DNA of 64,000 bases from Liolophura sinensis (lineage: Eukaryota; Mollusca; Polyplacophora; Chitonida; Chitonidae), in NCBI RefSeq assembly GCF_032854445.1, contig NC_088304.1, forward strand, positions 10,987,704 to 11,051,703, given 5' to 3'. The notes under the pieces are model-generated. The model searched no databases. It saw nothing but the letters and a program-made list of their open reading frames with translations, and was not told where the DNA came from. A program made the position numbers and the translations under genes. This document shows, in pieces, positions 23,201 to 38,200 of the stretch; positions within the stretch are counted from its first letter, which is position 1, and each line of letters starts with the position of its first letter.

Positions 23201-26200
23201 TAGAGTTTTAATTTTTTCATGGATACACCGATGACGATGTGTCGCGACTCACATTTGTACATTTTTGCGGCTGTCATGGTAACCAGGTAACAGTTTTTCA
23301 AATATATTCTTTGACTTTGTGTCCGGGCTACAACTCTAACTGTTTTCCGCATAAAGTTTTCATAATTGTCCTCTTGCGCGGTTGTCATGGTAACCACATA
23401 CCTATCATCAACACCCATTAAGATTCCCCTCAGAGTTTATACATACCACAATCCTGCTGGTTTTCTATTATACGTTTTAAAGAAATGGATCTATTGGGGC
23501 GCATGTTGTGTTCACCTGAACTCTTGTTAAACAGCAGATATATAAATGCTGGATTATGGTGTTAAACAGCAGATATATAAAGAAGTGGTTTTGTGATATG
23601 ACTGTGTACCTTAACCTTAACGCAAAGCCATACGTAATTTTCCTTTCTGTGTTACCGTTACCAGCGATATGTACTGGATCCGCCCCAGGAACTTGTTCAA
23701 ACGGTGGTGTTTGCGTCCGGCCCACAGTTTGCAGATGCAGGGGGGGATTTGGCCAACCTAACTGTAAAGGTGAAGTCAATGTAAAACAAGAAAGTATATT
23801 TACACGCTTAAACGAGTAAGCAGATGATGTACTAGTGTTTGATAGATTATGTACTCGGTGTGAGTAAATGGTGGACGAGATATCGATCCGTCTGTTGTTA
23901 TTCATATATTTTTCTCATCCACTTTCTGTAATATCCTCACATTCACAAGGAAACACCTTTGGTAGCAGATCGATATGAAATTGAAGGCAACCGTATGTCC
24001 TCCCCAAAAATATAAAGTCAAGTATTCGTAGTTTTAAACCATTGTATTATTAAACTGAAACAGCCACTTTCTGCTGTTATCTCTGGAAGTATCAGGGAGA
24101 CAGGCGGAAGGCGGTCTATGTGAAAAAGGGATTTTTTTTTTGTAGGCCTAAACGGCTTATAATCATTTGATAATAAATTGCCAGACCCTTTTGTTTTCTC
24201 TATTACATGTGAGGAAAACACAGTATTTTGAGTATTTCTAAATGACCATTCGCAAAATATCACACTATTACTGTCTTCCGTACTCTAGTATTTTATATTA
24301 TATTACGTAAACAAGAATTTCGCTGTTTCCATAACAAAATTAAAATCTTGTCTTAAAGGTAGATATCCAACTAAATTTGCCGCTCTTTCTGAAACTTTCT
24401 GAGCAATTCCACCTATCAAGAGCTTATTCCTAAAACCCGCAGTTTAAATAGTACAGTGACCCCAACGCAGATAATTCGGTCCGGCCATTAATCACTACAG
24501 ATCAAACGGATAATATTGTCTATTTCCCACTTGTTGTCTAATAATAATTATGTTCTTGACAAAGAATCGCGTTAAAAAATCATGGTTCCGGGCCCCATTC
24601 GATTCACCGCAGAAGTTTAATTAAGTGCTTCCATAGTGCTGGGCCGCTTTGCGTTCTAGTGGCTAGAGCTACCGTCACAAAGTCAGGAGGCCTGGGATAA
24701 AACCCGGGCCAGGTCGCATGCTAAAGACTTTAAAATGATGCCTCTTGTAGCCTCACTTGGCGCTCGACACTGAAAGATTGGGGCAATGAAACGTGACAGG
24801 TTCACCCGGTGCAGGTATAATGTACATGCAAATATTGGATGGGATGTTATGTCTGGTGTCTTCGGCATGATACATGTACACTGAACAAAAAAATTTCACC
24901 TGGGTTACTGTGTGTTCCAAACATACACATACAGTACAAAGTGTGTTGCTAGTGAATAGGCATCAAGGTGCGTTTGATGTGGCCACCACAGCCAACAGTA
25001 GTATGACTGTAACAGCTTTAGGTGCGACTCCCTGACAGCGCGTGCATACATACTTATACATGTAAACAAGCTTGCGTGTCAGTCGGCTCCTGATGGGAAG
25101 AATGTGTTTGTGGGCACTGTGTAAGGAAGCACGAATGGCAAACAAACTAAGCTTTGTTGTTCGTGCTATTCAAGGTCACAGTGACCCGTGCTTCATTTGA
25201 TATCTGGAAGATATCAGCCTACTATAAGCCTTTCCTTACATACTCCTTGAACAATGTCACTGAAGCTATGGTGATGTCAATCTATGTGTTGAATCAGACA
25301 TTCGTATACCAGCCGTCAACCAATAAGGACGTTCCCGGCCCCAATAATGCTAAGGCTAATTCCCAAAACGACGTATAACAAAGCACCGAAGAACTAAGAA
25401 CGTATATAAACTACGAAAATAAAGTGTTGGAAAGACGCAAGGTATGGTCTAGGCGACTGAGTGAAATCAGTATTCAAATCCTGTACCATGCTAGAATATA
25501 AGTTATCGATAACAAAATATGTATCTCAGTTGGGCTTTGATTGAACTGTTCATATATCTAATTCAACACGATGAATATAAAGGCCCTAGCCCCGGATTAA
25601 GCGAAATTAGACTCAATCAGGAAAAACTTAACTATGTGTGCAATGTACGGATGTGACATATGAGAAGTCATCTAGCATATTGGTATGTTGGTATGACCGG
25701 TGCATAGAGTGTTAAATTAATTTTTTTTATTCCAGATATAGATGAATGCTTGCTAAACACAGATGACTGTCAGCAGGTTTGCGTAAACACAATCGGATCG
25801 TTCAGATGCGATTGTCGTCCAGGTTATGGACTTTTGGCTGATAGGAAGAACTGCAAGCGTAAGTTTAAACAACAATAACTTTCAATGGCTTTGTACAAAT
25901 GTACCATAATCGGGTATTGAACATGTACAATAGATATGAATGTCTGCTATACGTGAGCAAGTACTCCTCTGTACCTCAACCTGTAAGGTCAGGTGTTTTA
26001 TAAATAGTAACTTAAAGGCTAGGTTGTGGCCTTGCGTCAAGTATAGTGTTGGAGACATAGCGATGGTGTATAGTTGGTTCGAGCTTCCACATGTAGTTAA
26101 GTGTGGCATGTGCGAAGTACCAAGTCAAGATTTCTCAACTCCCTGCTCTCTTACGTCACAAAAAATACCTGACCGCCGCCATGTAAACGGCATGAGCCTC

Positions 26201-29200
26201 TGTACGATGTCATAGTTATTTACTCATTTGATTGTTATTTAATGTCACATTGAAAAAAATTTGTAATCAAACGATAGCTGTCATTTTTATGAATGGAGGG
26301 AACCTCAATGTGCTGAGTAAACCACATAGTTTTAAACAACAAGTGGCCTTCAAGGTCGCACGAACAGTTTAAATTGTGGGCCGAAGTTCTAGTTTGGCAA
26401 GTTTAAAATCCGCATTTCTGACGAGATCTATAAATATGAGCGGGCAGACAGTGGCAGACAGTGGATAGTCCAGGCATGAATTCCATATCAAAGATCAAAT
26501 TCGTAGTCCATTAATGAGTTCCAGGTCAAATAACAATTAAACAAGGTATCTCAGTCGCACTTTGATTGCAGCTGTTCATAAAGGCATCATGCAGATGTAA
26601 TGAGCATGGCTCTTGTTGTCGTGAACTGCAATTGATAATTGTTAGGGTATGCTAATTTGTAACATGTGGCCACTGAACTGAAATTAAAAGGCTGATTATT
26701 ATTTGATTGTTGTGCGAGGTGAAGAGTATTTCCGAAAGCTACACTTGTGGTGAATTGATTCCCCCACTTGACAGTGTCTAATGCAAAAAAGATATCTCAG
26801 TGTGATTGGAGCAGGCCGCTATGTTTCGGTTTTATGACATATATACATCGCAAGCCAGGATATAAACTCTCCTCTGTGTATGTTTGGGAGCTTGTTCGCC
26901 ATACAACAGGAAAGTGGTGTAAAACAGAACTGAGAAAGGAACTGGTCTTCCGAAGGTGTCAGTAGTCGTATATATGGTCTGTTTCTCTTCTTGAGATACA
27001 CAGTGTTATGCACTGGAACCCAGTCCCCGCCTTGTCTTTTCAAATCCTTTGAACGGGAAATACTAAAAACATTTTCCATTACCTTATGGAGGCCAAGTAG
27101 GAATGCCGTGATTCATTATGTGCGTATTGTTTAGTTAGGTCCATTTAATTGCGTAGAGTTGTACTGGGTCATGTTGCAAGCTGTGGTTTAGCCACGTGTA
27201 ACTCAAACAACAACTTAAAACTAGATACTTTTTGGGCAAAGGAATGCATGTTTGAGACAATGTTTGAATATATAGAGCAAAGCGTTTCACTGAGATCGCG
27301 TTCGTTTTTTTTTTTTCATAGCGGTGTGCAACGGCCTTACTCCGGGGATATGTGCCAACGGGGGAACGTGTGTGCGACCTGGCGTTTGTCAATGTCGGAC
27401 AGGATACGCTCTGCCTCGATGTGACGGTGAGTACAATTTATGATTGTTCTCTTTAATAAACCAGTCTCCGATCGTGCGTGGATAGGTCTGCCAGTAACCT
27501 GTGTAATGCTGGTTGCAGTCGTATAGGCGAAATATTCTTGAGTACAGCCTAAATCACCAATCAAATCAGCAAATATACATAGGACCTAATACGGTAAGGT
27601 GGAGAATCAGCTTAAGACAGGTGCAATAAAAAAGTGCGAATTTCAAAAATCCAAGCACGTCAGCCCGGCTTGATGACCACCAATGCGATATCTGTGAGTT
27701 CAAGTCCAGCTTATCCTTACTTCCTCTCAGGCAGTACGTGGGAAGGTCTTACAGCAACCTGCGTATGGTTGTGGGTTTCCCCCGGGCTATGCCAGGTTTC
27801 TACCGACTCTAATGCTGGCCGCCGTCGTATAAGTGAAATATTCTTGACTACGGCGTGAAAAACCAATCAAATTAATTAATTATAAAAATTATAGGCGCAA
27901 CCAATATAGCTCACCTCACACGTTCAGACAACAGTACATTCTATCCAGTCAGTTTGTTTTGCAAAAGCATCAGTCTGTCGGATTGTTGTTATCTGCCAGG
28001 CCACACTGGAGACGATAAGCCTACATGAAACTGACACAGCAATGACCAATTGAAACTGACCATTTGTGTACAAAATGATGCGCGGAACTGGAGCAAACAC
28101 ACAACCCGGTGTACACGACCGAGATGGAAACCACATTTCTTAGGACTAAGTTACTCTTAGTCATTATTTTTGTTATTTTTGTTTTAGTGTGATTGGATGT
28201 TAAATGTGATGATAGCAGAGCATTTTGAGTAATTCTATACCAGTGAGGTCTAATAAACTGCAATTTACGTCACTGCATGTTTATTACGTAATTCTGCTTA
28301 AGCCATTGTATTAGGGGGCGTAGAATTTGCTACTGTTTATGCGTTACATGAACAGTTAGAACAAAGCCCTGGCTGAGGTAAACTGACAAGAGACCGTATT
28401 TTACCGGTTACGTGTAACCATCTGCCATTTACATGTATCACACCCTTGTCGCTGCTCTTGTCCTACCCTCTATGCTGTACGTCTTTAATGATATTAAAAC
28501 GATTGGCTGTCCGCACCAGCAAACGTCACGTCATTCAAGACACCCCAAAAACAATTGTTTCTCAGGATAATTTGTTGTTGATTTTTCAGATGTAAATGAG
28601 TGTCTGATAAAAAATGGTGGATGCAGCCAAACATGCCAGAACCTCCAAGGGTCTTACCGCTGCCGATGTAGGAGTGGCTACGCGTTGCTAAGCGATGGGA
28701 AATCGTGTAAACGTAGGTTAACTTTTTGTGACATTTGTTCTGATATGGTAAGTCCCAGTCAAAAAGAGGATTTTTTCCCTAAAGGTTTAAGATGAAGATA
28801 AGCAGTGTGTGGTAAATGCTACGATTGTTATCTTTGGGGGTAATACTTTATGTAAATTATTTACACATTATTTAATAATTTAAGCATTACAATCTGTTTG
28901 TTTTTTTGGATATGAATATTTTCTCCGTCTCTTTAATTAGTAGAATAAGAGTGTAAGGGTAAGAACAACACGTTCGAAACTGCAGTCGGAATACAAACAA
29001 GTAGAAAGGTTCATTTGTTACATGTATTTTTCGTTCTTGTCGTCTTGGCTGTCATTCAATAGCACTTTGTCACGGCGCTCCAATTGGGACCTGTCAAAAT
29101 GGTGGAACCTGTGTGCAACCCGATGTTTGCGCTTGCCCAACAGGTTTTGCAGCCCCCAGATGTGATGGTAAGTCAGCCGACGTTTCGAACAGACGAATTC

Positions 29201-32200
29201 ATTTAGAAAATTAACTGTATATTTTGATATTAGGTCGTGTCTACATTTCTACTTCTTTGAAATCTAATGATGACACCGGCCCATGACATGATAGCACGAG
29301 GCGTCTCAGGATGATGGCACGATAGCACCAGGCGTCTCGGCATGATGCCACTAAGGGACGGCGGTAGGGCACGAAGCAGTGATACCCGGGCACAGAGCGA
29401 CACGATTGTACAGAAGGATTGCACGACAGGAAGAAAGGATAGCACGACAGCATAAACGGATTACACAATGGCAGAAAGCGATGCCACGATTGTACGTCCG
29501 AATTCCATTTTTTCGTGAAAAAGGACGTGCGAGAAAAATAACTCACTCCAGGGCTCATATCAGGAACAACTACTGACAATAATTCCTATACAGAACTAAT
29601 ACTGAAAAATTAACAACTTCAGAAACCGATTTTTAATCTACAAGTCGTAAATGGTGCTGTAATTGCAAGTGTTCAAAATGTAATACAGAACAGAGTAAAA
29701 CAAGAGCAGCGACAACATAATGTGATAGTTGGCAAATGGCCACATCAAGTCAGAAATCAGAAGATTTGTCAGGTATCTGCCGAAAGGCGGTGGTTTTCTC
29801 TGGCCTTTGGAGGTTTCTTTCACGAATTACCTCACCGAGGAAAACGACTGAGATATTTTTCAGTTCGGTTTTGAACCAAAACATCCTTAATAGCAAGTAT
29901 GAACATATGTCCTGTGTAGATGTAATGCAGTTGATTGTATTTACCCCGGAGGACTACTTTTTCAGATGTCAACGAGTGTAACACGAATAACGGTGGCTGT
30001 AGTCAGACGTGTACGAACACTCACGGGTCATACCGGTGCAGCTGTGAGCCTGGATACGGGTTGGTGAACGGGAGTCTGTGTAAACGTGAGTATCATTATA
30101 CAATCAGAACGTTTAGGGTGATATGTATGTCTGTAACAATCATATGTATCCCCTACACAGAGTAAAGTGATGTTTGTGTCTCTTTTGGTGATCAGTCAGT
30201 AACTTTTACGTGAACAAGTTGCATGAGTCTTCTATAGCTATAAGGAGACCAAGACCAAATATGTCTTGTAAATATTTATCATTACATAAATAAAGACGTA
30301 TAGCGTAGAAAGTAATAACGGAGAAGCGAACGACAAATAATATGGTCACATAGAATTACACGTAATAATATGGTCATACATAATAATATGGTCACACGTA
30401 ATAAGTCACATTGCCCTTTTGACAAGTTACGTTAATCAGGGTTTTATTCTTACCCGAATTATGACTTGAATATTGAAAGTGGAGCTGATTGTCGGTTGCC
30501 ATGGTATAAGTTAGTCACAATATAATTGGTTATCTTGATTTTGTTCGTCAGGATGCTTTTTAACTGTCAAGATGACTGGCTTATGTATATTATGTACAGG
30601 TAATGGTTTTCAATTCCGGCATATCACCTGTCTGTTGCAGCGATCTGTTTCCGCGGTGCCCCTGGGACGTGCCCAAATGGGGGAAGATGTCTAAGCCCCG
30701 ACAGGTGCTCCTGTCCCAGGGGGTTTTCCGGTTCACCCTGTTCAGGTAGGTAAAGTTATCTTCAAGTCATTTACCGAGAATGCTTCGAGGACAAAAGAGT
30801 ATTAATTGAAATATTATTTGCGGACACTTTGAGAAATGCCCATATTTTATTCATTCATTTTGTTTTACCCCTGTTCAGTATTACCGCAGTAACGTATGCA
30901 GTCACATTTATCATCATAAGAACACTTTCAGTATTGGCCCTGAGAGTAAGTACAATCGATCAGAAAGTTAAAGGTTCCTTTGTCGTCGAGGGGGTCAGCA
31001 CGCCAGCAATGACCCAGGAGCCTAATACCAATGCAATCGCTCTCAGTTTATTTATTTATTTATTTGATTGGTGTTTTACGCCGTACTCAAGAATATTTCA
31101 CTTATGCGACGGCGGCCAAGATTATGGTGGGAGGAAACCGGGCAGAGACCGGGGGAACCCACGACCATCCGCAGGTCCCACGTACGGCCGGAGAGGAAGC
31201 CAGCATGAGCTAGACTTGAACTCACAGTGACTGCATTGGTGAGAGACTCGTGGGTCATTACGCTGCGCTATCGCGCTAACCAACTGAGACACAGAGGCAC
31301 TCCTTTGTACTGAGGGAAGTGGACTAAGGAAGGACTAACAAATAGACAAATACATAAGCGAAAGTTTGAGGACAAAAGCACATCGGAATTAGAGAATATT
31401 TATGATTGATTATGTATGTCTTACAAAGATAATCCCTGTTTTAGATATAAACGAGTGCCTCCAAAACAATGGTGGATGCTCGGGCACTTGCACGAACACA
31501 CAGGGATCCTTCACATGCAACTGTCGCCATGGTTACCAGCTTGCTGCGGACATGCGCACCTGTAAAGGTAATATTGGAATTTTTCCGTATAATCTACCTA
31601 GTGAACTCGTGGCTGACGATGTCTACATAATGTAGCTGCCGAACCTATCAAGTTGTCTGTATAATCTATCAGGTGAACTCGTGACTGACGATGTCTACAT
31701 AATGTAACTGGAGAACCTATCAAAGTGTCTGCATAATCTACCTGGTGAACTAATGGCTGATGGTGTCTACATAATGTAATTGCAGAACCTATCAAGGTAC
31801 TTTTATAATCTATCTGGTGAACTCATGGCTGACGGTGTCTACATAATGTACCTGCACAAACTATGAAGGTGTTTGTACAATCTACTGGGTGAACTCCTGG
31901 CTAACGGTGTCTACATAATGTACCCGCAGGACCTATCATGGTGTCTGTATAATCTGAACTCGTGATTTACGGTACAGAAATGCTCAGACTTTGATGCCTG
32001 ACCTGCCACCCTAAAATTCAAAATATTGGGCATGGAATATCTTGAATACTGTATATGAATCGAAAGCAAATGTTATAATATTGTCAAGCTCTCGCCAGCC
32101 TAGATATAAGCATTATCAATGCAAAGGCCTTCGTAAATTGGAAAGGTATACGTAGGCCTACATGTATATTGTTACGTTTCGGACAAATGACTACGGTTGT

Positions 32201-35200
32201 AAGAACGGAATCACTCGGTCAGCCTGAATCCTGTATTTCTGTTAAGTCGCGTAGGCGTATAAGTGAACGCACCTGTGGGTGTGGACAAACACGATTCCTG
32301 CATTTAATGTACATATACAGAAAGCAACTTACCGAAAGGTAGTGGCAGTTAATCTGGTAACTTATCATTATTAATTATCATTTCAGCAATCTGCCAGGGA
32401 CTTCCAGCTGGCACATGTCGTAATGGTGGTACCTGTGTTCAGCCAGGTGTGTGTGAATGTCCGGGTGGATTCTCTGCGCCTGCTTGCAACGGTAAGAAAC
32501 AAGTTACAATTCTGTTTTGAAAAGTGACTAAAGTTGCAGATTTTCGTTGAACACTCAGCTCTCATATGATAGCTAGCACAGGGAACATATTTCATTTCAT
32601 TATAATGGTCTGTTTTTCACAAAATGTGGAAAAAATTATTAGTGACGATCTGGCGGACGGACAGACGAAGTGTAAACGTGTATCTATAATTCAGAACAGA
32701 CATTCATATACCAGCCGTCAACCAATGAGGACGTTTGTGGTCATTAATCACAGACCACAAAGGAACTAAGGAAGTATATAAAGTACGAAAATCTGCCAGA
32801 ATCATGCAAAGAGAAGCAGTCTACAGTTTTTTATGATGTTAGAAAGACACAAAGTATGTTCTTGGCGATTTAGTGAAATCAGTATTTAAATCATGCACAA
32901 TGATAGAATATAAGTTGTCGATAACAAATGATTGCAAATGTTCATACACCCGTGGGAATCTAATTCGACATGATGAATATACAGCCCGAAGTCCCGGTTT
33001 AAACGGAATTAGATATACAGCAGAGGCATATGCGATCGTGTAAGGTGAATGTTAACTAATTATTTCAAAGCCGGAAAATCAAGTTTATATATAAGAACTG
33101 TCAAGCCAAAAGCTTATCGGCATACTTTGTCCCTTCTATTCATCCAGAAGCGTAAATGCACAGTTCATAGCAGTATGAGTTATACAGTTCACAAAGAGAT
33201 AAAGATTTGAAACCCAGGCGTCCCACCATGACTTTTTACTATCGTCTTTTTTTTGTTATGTCCTCATTTTAACATCAATGCGTTGAAATTCGGACAGTCG
33301 AGACGCGCCATAGGAATTTACTCATATACCTTCTTTTTCATGAAACTTTTGTTGGAAATCAGGAGTGAATTGTAATTCTGTATATTTGATACCCACACAA
33401 AAGAATTTATTTTCAGAGATCAGGTTTGTTGCATCTTGTTGTACCCCAAAGTGTACACCTGCAAGTCCTCAATACAACATAAACCCGTTCTCAGCTTAGG
33501 GTTAGAAAGAATTTAAACAGGTCAAACCAGGCATTGAATACCCATACATAAGATATGCCCAAGAAACCCGTATTCTTTTCATGTAATGAGGGGAAGTGTT
33601 CTGGGTCTGGTTGACCTCATTCGACTCTGCCGACAGCCTTGCTGTGTATAAGTCGTATAACATTGCCTGTGCAAATAGTAGCCCGGCAACTTATATATAA
33701 CCAATCGACAATGTTGAGACCTACTTCCCTATGCAGTCTTGTGCAACTTGATACAGGCTGGCTGTGTTAGGAATCCAGCCAGCAGATAAAGAATGTAACT
33801 CAAAACGACGAGCAATGAATTGCAGTTGTACACCCTGTTGAAATTTTGTGTAAAGATTTACATAATTGTGCACAACCTGTATAGATTTTGTGTAATTGTG
33901 TATTTAAAACAGTAAACGTTTCATTAATATGGTCAAATGATGCCCACATTGACTTACCTATAGGTAAACATCCACGCCATTCCTTTAAAATATGTAATAC
34001 TCATGTTTTCGAAGGTATACGTTGGAGAGCGTTCAGAACTTTATAAACCTAGCAATTTCTAACAGAGATAATACGTTCTTAACGGTTTTTCGGTCCTTCT
34101 GATCCCTTTTCTATTTATGTATTTACATGAAGAGTTACAATAATACGCTGACTGAGGTAAACAGACAAAAGGGCATATTTCACTGGTCACATGTGACCAT
34201 TTGGCAGCTGTCGTCGCTGCTCTTGTTTTTCTCTGTGCTCTACGTCTTAATTATATTTTCAAGTCCCGGAAATATAGGATTAAGTCCTACACAGGGCCAT
34301 ATAGGTCAACATGTACTTCAGACACTGAAAAGTGTCTCTTAAAACTTGCACTGTATATATAAACCTGTTTGAAATGCTCAGAATGACAAATGTTTGTAAA
34401 AGTACTTCCTATGGTACGTGGGAAGGCCTGCCAACAACCTAGGTCGTGTGTTTCTCCCGGGCTGTGCCCGCTTTCCTCCCACCAAACGACTGGCCGCCGT
34501 TGTATAAGTGAAATATTCTTTAGTATGGCGTAAAACACCAATCAGCTAGATAAATAAAGTACTTCCGAGTTTACTGATACATCGATCCAAAACAACACCT
34601 TACCTATACCTTGGAGGTTGAATTATGTAATCATGCCTATTCCGTTAAGATCGTTTCGATAAGCCCAGGATGTGTTAATACTGAGTATTATTTAGCATTA
34701 AATTTACTTGAAATGGTTTAATTATTATCTAAACCAGTACGCATGTACTTAAACAAAAAGTAAACCTTTACTGAAGCTGGTGAAGCTACCTGTCAGTGAC
34801 GGTTTACAACAAAATATTTACAGGGCACAGAACAAGAGCTGTGAATTTAGGCGTCAAAACATTATTTCACCAGCCGTCAACCAAAATGGCTCTTCCGAGT
34901 CAATAATCGCAAGACCAGTCTCCAAAACAATGTTTAACACATCAAAAACTAAGACGGTACACAAAGTAAGAAATTATGAATTCATGCAGAAAGAAGCAGT
35001 AAACAAGACGGATTTCCACCGCTCTTTTATCTAGTTCTGCTTCACTGAGACGAATTACCGAACAAAAGTAAGAGCCCAACCCGAGATATTATACTGATAC
35101 GGGTCAACCAGTCGTTGCACTATCCCCCTATTGCCGAACACAAAGCGAGGAAGCTATAACTGCCTATTTTAAGGTCTTAGGTGTGACCTGACGCAGGATT

Positions 35201-38200
35201 GATCCGGAATCTTCCGCCCTCGAATCGGACGCGCTACCAACTAAGCTACTGAGGCCAGTACGGGTATATAGAACATACAAGCGTGTGAGATGTCAACAAT
35301 GAAAATGTGTATCTCAGTTGCGCTTTGGTTGCAACTGTTTATATATCCAACGTGGCAGTCTAATTCAACAGGATGAATATCCAGCCCTCTTTGCCGTATT
35401 TGCTAACAAGAGATGTGTATTTGCTGTATAAAATTTAAGGAACTTAAAGTGAAAACGGTTGAATATCCTTGACAAACTAGCTTCTGTAGTAAAACCATCA
35501 ACCACCGACGTCAAATTGTTTCAAAACCGTACTGTTTTTTCACATACTTGCCTGGTCAGACGTTCCGCAAAATACATGAGGAAGAGATACAGTTTGCATG
35601 TGTAGCAAAGCCAAGGATATAGTTACTTGTGCATTATTGACTTGGAAAAAAAAACTCCGGTCTCAAAATTTACATGAGATAATCCCAACGCCCACTTTGT
35701 AAGTAACCATTACATGAAAGGACACATTGCAAAAAAAATAATAATATAAAAATCATATATTATAATATTAGTATTATTTGTAATATTAAATGTACATCAG
35801 AATAACTTAATTTAAGCTTTCTTAACATTTTTTTTTCACTGAATTAAATGAAATCAAGTCCTTGGATTGTAAGGTGGTCTTTATGGGCCATGTGGATATT
35901 ATATGTCGTCAATGCCTTCTGACCGTCTTTTCTTTATGCCTGAAATGTTTCACTTTTCGGTGCATGACCACAGATTACACGAGTAAGGTTCAGAAAACAA
36001 TGACCCATGAACATAAATGTGTAGAAAATGTGGTGTGTCGATATGGTCCATTAAGCCCATCGTCCAACCCAAACAGTTTACTGAATTTGTTTTCAGATAC
36101 ACGTTTTATGGCCTTTTTATCGATGTTTACTTCATTGTTCAGATTTCTTTCCCATCTTGACAGTTAAATTCACAAGAGTAATAGTTCTGTAATAGCGTAA
36201 TACCTGGAAAAAGTAGTCCCTAGCCCTCACACGGAATTGAAAACCTCTGTGTCCTAAATGTATAGCTTAAATGTAAACTCTATGTATGTTAGTCGCGTTT
36301 CTGGGCAACGGATCTTATAACTGCTCTAAGTGAAAAATGCGATGTTAACCCAGCGACCCCCCCCCCCCCCCCCCCCCCTCCACACCACCACCTTATCTCT
36401 TTGGTTAAAGTATTCTATCCTAATAAAACAAAATCGTGCCGCAAGTACAGGACGGCTTGTTTTCAATACAAAAGGTTTTATAATCGTATGCGTGTCCATA
36501 TATGAATGTACCATTTTTAAAAGCGCTCTTAGCAAATCACTCTCTTGTTCAAATTCACCATTTTTATTTCAGATACCAATGAATGTCTCTCCGGTAATGG
36601 CGGATGTGAGCACCAGTGTGAGAATACAAAGGGATCCTTTCGGTGTAGATGTTCCTCTGGATATCGGTTAGCTGGGGATGGAAAGGCGTGCGCCGGTAAA
36701 TCCGCAATCGGGAAAAAAAGGGAAAAAATATTTGATCACACGATATGTCCTCATTTTTATTACATTTCGTTATGCCTCTATCAGACTGCAGTATACCGGC
36801 CGACCAGCGGGGAAGCCCTAGTTCAATCGGTATTTGGCTAATCCAGCGGAACTGGGACTTGAACAGCCGTGGTATTGCCTGGATTGGTATTTAGCATGAG
36901 AGAATGGAAAAAATTCTATAAGATATAACACCGGTGACACGATGGTCTTAATTTTATCTGTGTCTTGCAGATATTGATGAATGCGCAGAGGGTACTTCCG
37001 GCTGCAGCAATTTTTGTGTCAACGATCCCGGAAGTTTCCACTGCAGCTGCCCTCTGGGATACCAGCTTGGAGTAGATGGGCGTCAGTGTCAAGGTATATA
37101 TCAGGATGTATTGATATAATTTAATGGCAGAGGTGATACTCAGTTATACTGGTTTTCCTTTTTGGATTTATCTCCTTTCAATCCAGAAACCTGATAATAT
37201 TTTATTCTTGTGACATACTTTCTGTACTGTTGGGATGTGTTCCAAATATCCAGGTATAAATCTCCATTTGCTGATGCATTTTTCACCCGTCACTCGCCAT
37301 ATTAAACTCTTGCTAACTCTCATGAGAAATGTATTTTTGAGTATTCTATGGTTTGAATGACTTGTAGACTTGGACGAATGCCAGGCTAATAACGGTGGCT
37401 GTACTCAGACGTGTTCCAACACTGAGGGTTCTTTCATGTGTTCATGTCGGGATGGTTTTGTCCTCGATGGGGACAAGAAAACGTGCAGAGGCATGATCAC
37501 TTGTGGCACCAACTTAGATACCAGAAAACTCGCAGAGGTAAGAACGCGCGTGACACCAACTTAGACACCGGAAACATGCAGAGGTAAGACATGCAGAGGT
37601 AAGATTACGTGACATCCATAGAAACACAGGAAAATGTGCAGAGGAAAGACCTTGTGTGACACCAACCGAGACACAAGAAGGAAAATACCAGGCTTGACAT
37701 CAACAGAGACACAGAAAACGTGCAGAGATAAGATCATGAGTGACACCAGTAAAGACACTAGTAGAATGCTGCCAAAAAGCACCTACCAAGTCTTTAATTT
37801 TTACGCGAGGTAAATGATTCTGGCAAAGGAACACAAAACTCAGACACATTCCTTTCTATGCCCACTAGATTAAACAGTGGGGCCTAACCTATTGCTGGGA
37901 AAAGGTGGTGTGGTGAGCAATTCATTCAAAATGTTGTTTATCCGTCCAGTAAAGACTTGCTGCCGTTATGACTTAATTTTAACGAAAACATGCTTTCATT
38001 TTCATGAATAACATTTCTCTAAAGCGTGTACAAAGCCGAATACATTTTCAATCTGTGAACGTGTACGTATAACAAATATCCAAATCTGAGCGTAAAACAA
38101 TCACATATCACTCATGATATTACCTTTAATTTCAAACAGATGCTTCAGACTGCGATGACAAACAGTTCGTCTGGTGCTGGCCACAGTGTAGCCAATCAGC

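Noticed and set aside
23477-23905. 142-codon minus-strand frame
   Set aside because: Shadow across the first plain EGF exon. No domain recognised.
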